From assembly GCA_018830325.1 (NCBI GenBank), contig JAHJSQ010000037.1, forward strand, positions 1-32,895: a stretch of 32,895 nt of DNA. The letters run 5' to 3'. This DNA is from Gammaproteobacteria bacterium. GTDB taxonomy: Bacteria > Pseudomonadota > Gammaproteobacteria > Methylococcales > Methylomonadaceae. Below are positions 1-6,696 of the stretch, in pieces. Below the pieces are notes generated by a model. The model was not told where the DNA came from. It searched no databases and saw nothing but the letters and a program-made list of their open reading frames with translations. The first letter of the stretch is position 1; every line of letters starts with the position of its first letter. Both the position numbers and the translations under genes were made by a program.

Positions 1-104
1 CCGTAGCACTCCCACAAATGGCTTGACGCCGTGTCGCGATGCCTTGTATTTTGCCTCCGCCTGCGCTAGTCGCGCAGACTCCGGCAAAACACCCGGCGCT
101 ACGG
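1..104. repeat. REP-like palindromic element, possibly cut by the window edge
   Basis: The first seven bases (CCGTAGC) are the exact reverse complement of positions 98-104 (GCTACGG). Inside is a second stem, CTGCGC at 61-66 with GCGCAG at 72-77. No open reading frame with recognisable content covers it. The nested palindromes suggest a dispersed intergenic repeat; its left end may lie outside the window. Confidence 0.4.
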
Positions 105-159
105 CTATCGGGGACTAAAAATCTTCACTTCGCTGGCGCTCTGTTTCCAAGATTTTCAG

Positions 160-382
160 CGAAGGCTATGTATGCGGTAATAGTTGAAAACACCACCACT
201 ACCGGAAGCACTTAAAAGTTCAATGTAAATTGTAGGGTACGCTGCGCGTACCTAATGTCGGCACAAGGCAACAAATTAGGACACGTTAAACTACGGGTGG
301 TACGCACAGCGTATCCTACAGTCTTCAAGTTTCGAGATTGGTGTAGGATTCACTTCAACTATAAACGCGAACATAGCCTTCG
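160..382. repeat. MITE-like element with 29-bp terminal inverted repeats
   Basis: Positions 160-188 and 354-382 are inverted repeats of 29 bp with about four mismatches; the outermost 12 bp (CGAAGGCTATGT and its complement) match perfectly. Inside lies a second inverted repeat, 231-252 against 299-320 (22 bp, two mismatches), of the same family as the palindrome at 12254-12332. There is no coding capacity. A clear target-site duplication was not seen, so mobility is inferred only from shape. Confidence 0.55.
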
Positions 383-396
383 AAAAAGGCTCGGGC

Positions 397-422
397 AAAA
401 AAAATGCGGCTAAAAAGCCGCA
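397..422 (-). terminator. Rho-independent terminator after rsmA
   Basis: TGCGGCT (405-411) and AGCCGCA (416-422) form a perfect 7-bp stem with a 4-nt loop. On the minus strand the stem is followed by a run of eight T (397-404). It lies about 140 bases after the rsmA stop and fits as the end of the pdxA-rsmA transcript. Confidence 0.85.
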
Positions 423-560
423 TAAAGGATATTAGAAGGATATAAGCTCTTAAAAAAATAGCAGTATTTGAAAGTTTGCATCTCAAGAGTTGTGCATAGT
501 TTATGCAAGATATCCGGCTTTGAAAATGTGGCAAATTGTCGCGTGGCGGATTGTCGCAGT

Positions 561-1349
561 TTATTTGTTGTCTTTTATTAGGTAGCGGCTCAAGGCCGCA
601 AAGTCTTCCAGCGACAAAGTTTCGGCGCGCGCGCTCGGGTCGATGCCGAGTTCTGCTATTTGTTGTTCGTCAAGCAGATTCCTTAATGAATTACGAATCG
701 TTTTACGGCGTTGAGAGAAGGCATGAACGACAACCTGATTCAAGTCTTCGACCGAATTGACCGAAACCGGGGGCTTGTTATGAGGAATCAGGCGGATAAT
801 TGATGAGGTTACTTGCGGTGCGGGGTCGAAACTTTCCGGCGGGACGTCGAATAAATGTTCCGCTGCGCAATAATAGTGCGCCATCACGCTCAGACGCCCG
901 TATTTTTTGCTGCCGGGCTCGGCACAAATCCGATCCACGACTTCTTTCTGCAGCATGAAATGCATATCGGCGATGCAGGATGTGCTTTCCAATAAATGAA
1001 ACAACAATGGCGTAGAAATATTGTAGGGGAGGTTACCGATGACTCTAAGCGGTTTGCCGTCCGTCGCCAGCGCTTGGAAATTGAAACTCAATGCATCGGC
1101 GCTATGAATCGTTAAGCGTTCGTTGTCGCCGAATTTCTTTTTCAACAGACTCACTAGGTCGCGGTCCAGTTCAACGATATCGAGCCGGATGGCATGACTC
1201 AATAATGGCGCCGTCAACGCACCTTGCCCGGGGCCGATCTCAACCCAGTGTTCGCCCGGACGGACCTGTATATTGCCAAGAATCTCTTCGATGATCGAAT
1301 AATCGGTTAAAAAATTCTGGCCGAAACGTTTGCGGGCTTTATGCGTCAT
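561..1349 (-). CDS. rsmA: 16S rRNA (adenine1518-N6/adenine1519-N6)-dimethyltransferase
   Basis: RsmA (KsgA) dimethylates two adjacent adenines in the 3'-terminal hairpin of 16S rRNA during late 30S assembly, using S-adenosylmethionine. The 262-residue protein has the family start (RKRFGQNFL, residues 6-14), the SAM-binding motif [10 protein letters not shown] (37-46) and the catalytic NLPYNIS motif (106-112). Length is normal for the family. An in-frame start 44 codons upstream exists, but that extension lies inside pdxA and has no family similarity, so the ATG at 1349 is chosen. It overlaps the end of pdxA by 11 bases, which implies translational coupling, and a hairpin terminator follows. 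The apaG gene that often follows ksgA is not present in the 560 bases downstream. Confidence 0.96.
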   Translation of the reverse strand: MTHKARKRFGQNFLTDYSIIEEILGNIQVRPGEHWVEIGPGQGALTAPLLSHAIRLDIVELDRDLVSLLKKKFGDNERLTIHSADALSFNFQALATDGKPLRVIGNLPYNISTPLLFHLLESTSCIADMHFMLQKEVVDRICAEPGSKKYGRLSVMAHYYCAAEHLFDVPPESFDPAPQVTSSIIRLIPHNKPPVSVNSVEDLNQVVVHAFSQRRKTIRNSLRNLLDEQQIAELGIDPSARAETLSLEDFAALSRYLIKDNK

Positions 1350-2355
1350 GGGTAGTGCGGTTTGGGGAAGATGAGGACATTGCCAGTGCCGTTGCCAAGG
1401 CATATTCGATGCTGCCCGTGTCGATAGAACCTGTCCCTGCCAGATCGAGCGCGGTGCCGTGGTCGACCGAGGTGCGTACAATCGGTAAGCCCAATGTAAT
1501 GTTTACGGCGTTGCCGAAGCCTTTATATTTCAACACCGGCAAACCCTGATCGTGATACATCGCCAGTACTGCATCGGCCGTATCGAGATATTTTGGCGTA
1601 AACAACGTATCGGCCGGCAATGGGCCAATTAGGTCGAGACCTTGTTCGCGTAGATTTTCCAATACCGGTTCTATGATCTCTTTCTCTTCTAGTCCCAAAT
1701 GGCCGTTTTCGCCGGCATGGGGGTTTAAGCCGCAGACTAGTATCTTCGGGTTAGCCAGATTGAAGCGCGTCTGCAGATCTTGGGCCAGGATGCGCAAAAC
1801 GCTTCTTAGCCGGTTATGCGTAATCGCGGCGGTGACATCGGCAAGCGGGAGATGGGTCGTAACCAGTGCGACTCGGAGTCCCGGTGTCGCCAGCATCATG
1901 ACCGGATGGCCGCCGGTAATGCCTGCAATGTATTCGGTATGGCCGCTGAAAGCAATGCCGGCATCGTTGATGACGCCTTTATGTACCGGTCCAGTCACCA
2001 TGGCGTCAAACAACCCGTCTAGGCAGCCTTTTGCCGCGCGCGTGATTGTTTTGAGGACATAACGGCTATTTTCCATGTTGAGTTGGCCGCATTGCGCCGG
2101 GGCACTCATTTTAACCGGCAAGACGCTGATAGAGCCTGCGCTTTGTTCGACGAGTTCCGATGACGGGTCGAATGACTTGACCTTGAGTTTAAAACCCAGC
2201 GATTCAGCGCGTTGCATCAGCAAATCGGGGTCGGCGATCGCAACGAGTTCGCAGGCATGGCTTTGTTGTGCCAGCATGATACAAAGGTCGGGGCCGATAC
2301 CGGCCGGTTCGCCGGGGGTGATGGCGATGCGCTTCAATGTAGGGGTTGCGTCCAT
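1339..2355 (-). CDS. pdxA: 4-hydroxythreonine-4-phosphate dehydrogenase
   Basis: PdxA oxidises 4-phosphohydroxy-L-threonine with NAD(P)+ in the DXP-dependent pathway to pyridoxal 5'-phosphate. The 338-residue protein has the N-terminal [10 protein letters not shown] motif (13-22) and three metal-ligand histidines in family context: H168 (TTHLP), H213 (NPHAGE) and H268 (MYHDQG). The conserved C-terminal [12 protein letters not shown] segment is also present. It precedes and overlaps rsmA, the order seen in many gammaproteobacteria. SurA, which often lies just upstream, is absent; a PilZ gene takes that place, separated by 165 bases. No strong ribosome-binding site is visible before the ATG at 2355. 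Confidence 0.96.
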   Translation of the reverse strand: MDATPTLKRIAITPGEPAGIGPDLCIMLAQQSHACELVAIADPDLLMQRAESLGFKLKVKSFDPSSELVEQSAGSISVLPVKMSAPAQCGQLNMENSRYVLKTITRAAKGCLDGLFDAMVTGPVHKGVINDAGIAFSGHTEYIAGITGGHPVMMLATPGLRVALVTTHLPLADVTAAITHNRLRSVLRILAQDLQTRFNLANPKILVCGLNPHAGENGHLGLEEKEIIEPVLENLREQGLDLIGPLPADTLFTPKYLDTADAVLAMYHDQGLPVLKYKGFGNAVNITLGLPIVRTSVDHGTALDLAGTGSIDTGSIEYALATALAMSSSSPNRTTHDA

Positions 2356-2520
2356 GGGGTATTTTAGGAAAAAAGATTATTCTACCGTAATCGATTACAT
2401 TTCGCGCGCTCATGTACTGTTACAACGTGGTCAAAGAATATCTTCCCGGTGCTCACCCTCAAGTCAATTCGTTCCCGCAGAACGATGGGGCAATTTGTGG
2501 AAGTTAATTTTGAACTTGTC

Positions 2521-2883
2521 CTAAGATGTCTTGATCAGCAAAGTTAATTCATTGAGTTTTATACATTCAAACAACAAGTTGTCGACCGACTCTTCGCAAT
2601 GATCCGTGTATTGGAGCCCGCATTCATTATTGCTGAATTGATGTTTTAACATACCGTGAACGGTGAACGGTTCACCCGATTCGGGGAGATGCATGGTGAT
2701 TTTTATTTTTTCGCTGACATCAGGTGCTAGTGGTTTTGTAAGTTTGATTCTTATCCCGCTTCGGCTGATATCGATAATGTCGGCGCTTAACGGAAATTCC
2801 AGGTCGACTCCGTCATTTACCATGACTCCTGCGCTCAATCCTTTAGGTTTGATTCGGCGATGCGTGCGTCTTTCGGTTGCCAT
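2521..2883 (-). CDS. PilZ domain protein (probable c-di-GMP receptor)
   Basis: A single-domain cytoplasmic PilZ protein of 120 residues. It shows both c-di-GMP-binding signatures: an arginine-rich N-terminal motif (RRTHRR, residues 5-10) and the DISRSG motif (38-43), spaced as in known receptors. The start at 2883 has AAGGAA about seven bases upstream; the longer frame to 2949 adds 22 residues before the domain and lacks a comparable site. PilZ proteins alter a partner on binding c-di-GMP; the partner cannot be told from sequence. It sits upstream of pdxA and is divergent from the small membrane gene at 3078. The GGDEF-EAL enzyme at 20113-22170 is a possible source or sink for its ligand (inference). 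Confidence 0.88.
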   Translation of the reverse strand: MATERRTHRRIKPKGLSAGVMVNDGVDLEFPLSADIIDISRSGIRIKLTKPLAPDVSEKIKITMHLPESGEPFTVHGMLKHQFSNNECGLQYTDHCEESVDNLLFECIKLNELTLLIKTS

Positions 2884-3077
2884 GTGGTTCCTTTTGTTTG
2901 AATAAGTTAAAATTAATTGCTTGTATAGTTCAAATTGATAAAAATGCAAATCCGGAGCTAAAAATTATTGCGTAATCGGACGGATTTACGGCGTCCTTTG
3001 ACGGGCACCCGGGGCCGAATTTGCATCTGCGATGGGTATAACTTTACACAACAACACAGATGATAGGATGATTAATC

Positions 3078-3344
3078 ATGCAAAAAACCGATGAAACGCC
3101 TCTTTGGGTATTTTTGGCCTTTTCAAGTATAGAAACACGTCGAGGAGCTTTGATTTTACTCTGGAGCTCGATGTTGTTTACTGTTTACTGCATACCCTGG
3201 GTAACTCTCTTTCAAGGCCACGAGTGGGTCGAAATTCTATTTTTGATCGATGATTGGAGTTGGGTGGCGATGATGTTACCGATGTCGGTTTGGTATTGGT
3301 TGTGTTTACGGTGGGTTGATAAAAAAAATGGTTGGGTTATTTGA
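3078..3344 (+). CDS. Small hypothetical membrane protein
   Basis: I do not recognise this 88-residue protein. It has two hydrophobic, tryptophan-rich stretches (about residues 24-46 and 60-80) that would form a hairpin of two transmembrane helices, joined by a short acidic loop (HEWVEILFLIDD). The C-terminal tail is short and basic (RWVDKKNG). AGGAT lies about ten bases before the ATG. It is the first plus-strand gene after the divergent PilZ gene and is followed 78 bases later by an exported protein. No function is proposed. Confidence 0.65.
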   Translation: MQKTDETPLWVFLAFSSIETRRGALILLWSSMLFTVYCIPWVTLFQGHEWVEILFLIDDWSWVAMMLPMSVWYWLCLRWVDKKNGWVI

Positions 3345-3422
3345 AGCCCGCACCGGCTTTGTTGTTCATTTGCCGTCTGTTCGCGTAAAATCTTCAATAA
3401 TTCAATTGAGACGGGAAATACG

Positions 3423-3803
3423 ATGAAACAGGTTTTAATAGTAGCGTTCTTTTTGATTTCCTTGTCCGCTCAAGCGGACGATGCCAAAAACGAATGGCAT
3501 GACACCACGCTGTCCGACGCGACGATCAAGAAAATCCAAGAGTCCCAATATCATTATAAAAAATGTATTGCCAACGAATTGCAAGTTGCTTCGGCAAGGC
3601 CGCAAGATATTAGAAAAGGTACCGAAGCCATCGTTAAGAAATGCGAGAATGTTCTGGCCGATATGAGAAATGTCTATCTCGAGGAAAAAGTACCTGAAGT
3701 GATTGCCGACCGGCATTTAAAGCAAATGCGCATTCAAACCACGCGCGATGTGCTCAGAGAAATGATGTTCATCGAATCCGCGCGAAAAGCCGGACAACAA
3801 TAA
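3423..3803 (+). CDS. Hypothetical exported protein
   Basis: A 126-residue protein with a clear Sec signal peptide: basic start, hydrophobic core, and probable cleavage after SAQA at about residue 18. The mature part is charged, predicted helical, and has two cysteines (C48 and C73) that could form a disulphide in the periplasm. I recognise no family. The ATG is preceded by a purine-rich GAGACGGGA. It lies 19 bases before the DUF2760 gene and probably belongs to the same transcript. Its link to the chaperone genes is inferred from position only. Confidence 0.75.
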   Translation: MKQVLIVAFFLISLSAQADDAKNEWHDTTLSDATIKKIQESQYHYKKCIANELQVASARPQDIRKGTEAIVKKCENVLADMRNVYLEEKVPEVIADRHLKQMRIQTTRDVLREMMFIESARKAGQQ

Positions 3804-3822
3804 TCAAATCAGTACGGATGTT

Positions 3823-4503
3823 ATGAATACGACCTATACGATAGATTTAACCCTAAAGCCGAGCACCTTCGATTTATGGCATGTTTGTTTGGCGGGAACG
3901 GTGGCTTTATTAGCGATTTTGCTGATCGTGTTGTTGATAGTCATGTTGATCGGAATTTCCAGAGGTAGAAAAAAACTGCTTGAGGAAGCCTTACGCGAGT
4001 CTGCCGTCTCGCTGGCCGAAACCGTCAAGATACCCGAGCCTGAAGTCAAAGTCGTCGAGAAGATCGTCGAAGTCGAAAAAGTCGTTCAAGCGCCGGCACC
4101 GGAGCCGGTCGTATTAAAAGAAGCGACGCCGGATGCGGCGTTACAATTGTTGAGTTTATTACAAAAAGAAGCTCGCTTCATCGACTTCATTAAAGAAGAT
4201 ATTACCGCTTACAATGATGCCGATATCGGTGTGGCCGCAAGGGTTGTTCATGAAGGTTGCAATAAGGCGATCAACGAACACTTTAAACTCGTGGTCATCC
4301 ATGAAGGTCAAGAGGGTAATAAAGTGTCTTTGCCAAAAGGATTCGATGCTGCTTCGATTAGACTGACCGGCAACATTATCGGCGAAGCGCCCTTTACCGG
4401 AACATTGATCCATAGAGGTTGGCAAGTGACCGACATTCGCCTGCCTAAATTAACTGCTGGACATAATGCCAAGATTATTGCACCGGCCGAGGTAGAATTA
4501 TGA
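3823..4503 (+). CDS. DUF2760 domain-containing membrane protein
   Basis: A 226-residue protein. An N-terminal transmembrane helix (about residues 21-45) is followed by a charged and Val/Pro/Glu-rich linker. The C-terminal domain (about 105-226) matches my memory of DUF2760, with the segments LLQKEARFIDFIKEDI, VVHEGCNKA and the ending IIAPAEVEL. Its function is unknown. Its stop overlaps the start of the next gene (ATGA), so it is almost certainly co-translated with the Hsp70. DUF2760 genes are, to my knowledge, commonly found next to Hsp70-like genes, so a role as membrane anchor or partner for that chaperone is a reasonable inference. Confidence 0.85.
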   Translation: MNTTYTIDLTLKPSTFDLWHVCLAGTVALLAILLIVLLIVMLIGISRGRKKLLEEALRESAVSLAETVKIPEPEVKVVEKIVEVEKVVQAPAPEPVVLKEATPDAALQLLSLLQKEARFIDFIKEDITAYNDADIGVAARVVHEGCNKAINEHFKLVVIHEGQEGNKVSLPKGFDAASIRLTGNIIGEAPFTGTLIHRGWQVTDIRLPKLTAGHNAKIIAPAEVEL

Positions 4504-6473
4504 AAAGTTTGTTCGGACATTTACGCTCGGAAAATCCCGGAGAGGGGGCGCTTAACGCGGACGTGAGTCAAAATGAATCAAACGAAGATAATCCACTGGA
4601 GGACAGCAATGACGAGCAAGCCTCGGTCAAGCATTCCGGGCCTCGTTTTTCGGTTGGAATCGACTTGGGCACGACGCATTGCGTGTTGTCCTATGTCGAT
4701 TTAAGTCAAAGCGATGAGGATGGTCATGTTCAAGAAGTGATGGCGATACCTCAGTTAACTTCGCCGGGTGCGGTCGAGGAATTGATGCAGTTGCCGTCAT
4801 TTTTATATCAGGCGCATCACTCCGAATTAGCGGAAGGCTCGACGGCTTTGCCTTGGTCAGCGAAGCCTGAATTTTTAGTCGGCGAGATCGCTCGCGGCTT
4901 AGGAAGTAAAGCCCCGATTCGACTGGTTTCCAGTGCGAAAAGTTGGTTGTGCCATGCAGGCGTCGATTGTAAGGCACCCATTTTGCCGGCTGAGGCGCCT
5001 GAAGAAGTCGAGCGGGTTTCGCCTTTTCAAGCGACCGTCGCCTATTTACAGCACATACGCGATGCCTGGACGCAACTGCACCCCGATGCGCCGTTGGCAA
5101 GTCAAGACTTGACAATTACGGTGCCGGCGTCGTTCGATCCTGCGGCTCGCGAATTGACTGTCGAAGCGGCGCGGTTTCTCGGTTTGGAACAAGCGCTCTT
5201 GCTCGAAGAGCCACAATCGGCATTGTATAGCTGGATCGAAAGAAGTAACGGAGAATGGCGAAAGCAAACCGAAGTCGGCGATATTTTATTGGTTATCGAT
5301 ATCGGCGGCGGTACGACCGACTTGTCGTTGATCGCGGTTACCGAACAGGACGGTAATTTAGAACTCACGCGAGTCGCGGTCGGAGACCATATATTGCTCG
5401 GTGGCGATAATATGGATCTGGCCTTGGCTTATACCGTCAAAGCCAAGCTCGAAAAGGATGGTAAGCGTTTGGAATCCTGGCAAATTCAAGCCTTGACCCA
5501 TGGCTGCCGCGAAGCGAAAGAAAAGATTTTCAACGACCCCTCGTTGGATGTGATGCCGTTGGTCGTGCCGAATCGCGGCTCGTCGTTAATCGGCGGTTCG
5601 TTGCGTACCGAATTGACGCGCGATGAAATCAATAATGTGTTGGTAGAAGGTTTCTTTCCGCGAGTCTCTGCGGCCGAACGTCCGATCAGCCGTCCTCGTG
5701 GCGGTTTGCGTACGGTGGGCTTACCTTATGCGCAGGATGCCGGTATCACACGGCATTTGGCGGCGTTTTTGGTTAAACAACTTAACGCAACCGACGACTT
5801 AAAAGATATCAATCTGCCAGAGCATGCATCGTTTTTGCATCCGACTGCTGTGTTGTTCAATGGCGGCGTATTAAAAGCCGCGCCGCTGGCCGAGCGCTTG
5901 ATGGAAGTCCTAAACAGCTGGTTGACTGCAGAGCAAGCACCCGAAGCGCGCTTGCTCGAAGGCGCCGATCTCGATCTAGCGGTCGCGCGCGGAGCCGCCT
6001 ATTATGGTTATGTGCGTAAAGGTAAAGGCGTTCGGATTAAAGGCGGCACGGCAGCATCTTATTATGTCGGTATTGAAAGCGCAATGCCTGCGGTGCCGGG
6101 TATGCCGCCCGAGATCGAAGCGCTGTGTATCGCGCCGTTCGGCATGGAAGAAGGCACTGAAGCAGCACTGCCCGATGACGAATTCGGATTGGTCATCGGC
6201 GAACCGGTGCGTTTCCGCTTTTTCAGCTCGAATACACGCCGCGAGGATCAGGTCGGTACCCGGTTGGAATATTGGACCGATGAAGAGCTCGAAGAACTGG
6301 ATGAAATCGAGATTACCTTGCCTGAAGAAGGCAGAAGAGTCGGGGAGGTTGTTCCGGTGCATCTGACTTCGGCTGTGACCGAAGTCGGTACCCTTGAATT
6401 GCATGCGGTTTCGCGCCAGGACGACAAGCGTTGGAAAGTGGAGTTCGACGTTCGGGCCGGCGAAGAGGATTGA
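4500..6473 (+). CDS. Divergent Hsp70-family chaperone
   Basis: A 657-residue protein of the Hsp70/actin ATPase fold. The nucleotide-binding domain has the phosphate-1 motif VGIDLGTTH (52-60), VPASFD (208-213), LLEEPQSALY (about 234-243), the phosphate-2 motif DIGGGTTD (267-274) and an adenosine-type motif VLFNGGVLKA. The first 50 residues are an acidic, low-complexity extension not found in DnaK. After the ATPase domain only a short beta-rich domain remains, with no recognisable DnaK-type helical lid and no EEVD-like tail. It starts inside the stop of the DUF2760 gene. Its substrate is unknown; it is not DnaK, HscA or HscC. It resembles the N-terminal part of the following gene along most of its length, so the two are paralogues. 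Confidence 0.92.
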   Translation: MKSLFGHLRSENPGEGALNADVSQNESNEDNPLEDSNDEQASVKHSGPRFSVGIDLGTTHCVLSYVDLSQSDEDGHVQEVMAIPQLTSPGAVEELMQLPSFLYQAHHSELAEGSTALPWSAKPEFLVGEIARGLGSKAPIRLVSSAKSWLCHAGVDCKAPILPAEAPEEVERVSPFQATVAYLQHIRDAWTQLHPDAPLASQDLTITVPASFDPAARELTVEAARFLGLEQALLLEEPQSALYSWIERSNGEWRKQTEVGDILLVIDIGGGTTDLSLIAVTEQDGNLELTRVAVGDHILLGGDNMDLALAYTVKAKLEKDGKRLESWQIQALTHGCREAKEKIFNDPSLDVMPLVVPNRGSSLIGGSLRTELTRDEINNVLVEGFFPRVSAAERPISRPRGGLRTVGLPYAQDAGITRHLAAFLVKQLNATDDLKDINLPEHASFLHPTAVLFNGGVLKAAPLAERLMEVLNSWLTAEQAPEARLLEGADLDLAVARGAAYYGYVRKGKGVRIKGGTAASYYVGIESAMPAVPGMPPEIEALCIAPFGMEEGTEAALPDDEFGLVIGEPVRFRFFSSNTRREDQVGTRLEYWTDEELEELDEIEITLPEEGRRVGEVVPVHLTSAVTEVGTLELHAVSRQDDKRWKVEFDVRAGEED

Positions 6474-6678
6474 TTCGGGTATGGGTTCCCTCGGAGGACC
6501 GTGGGAACCAGAAAATTATCTCTCGCAGGGGAGCTGAGAAAACACTTTAACCAACGTGTTTGGATACATTCTCATGGGTGGCTTTTGGCTACGGAAGCAT
6601 AAAAATAAGAATTAAGCTTCAACTCTCTGCGCCCCTGCGCCTCTGCGCGGGAAACGAAATAAAGCCGTCTATAATGCC
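6474..6678. other. Intergenic region between the two hsp70 genes with a REP-like hairpin
   Basis: GGTTCCC (6484-6490) and GGGAACC (6503-6509) form a perfect 7-bp stem, related to the palindromes at 9512-9600. The stretch 6628-6655 has CTCTGCGC/CCCTGCGC/CTCTGCGC direct repetition. No gene is seen in this stretch. Confidence 0.45.
6670..6675 (+). promoter_or_regulatory. Possible -10 element before the second hsp70 gene
   Basis: A perfect TATAAT lies 21 bases before the GTG at 6697. No convincing -35 box is seen 16-18 bases upstream. If it is used, transcription would begin near 6682, downstream of the alternative TTG start at 6679. Confidence 0.25.
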
Positions 6679-6696
6679 TTGACAAGTAACCACACC

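Noticed and set aside
536-760. Short plus-strand frame over the 3' end of rsmA
   Set aside because: It is antisense to the conserved rsmA coding sequence and has no recognisable protein features.
1350-1481. 44-residue N-terminal extension of RsmA
   Set aside because: It lies within pdxA in another frame and the family start motif follows the ATG at 1349.
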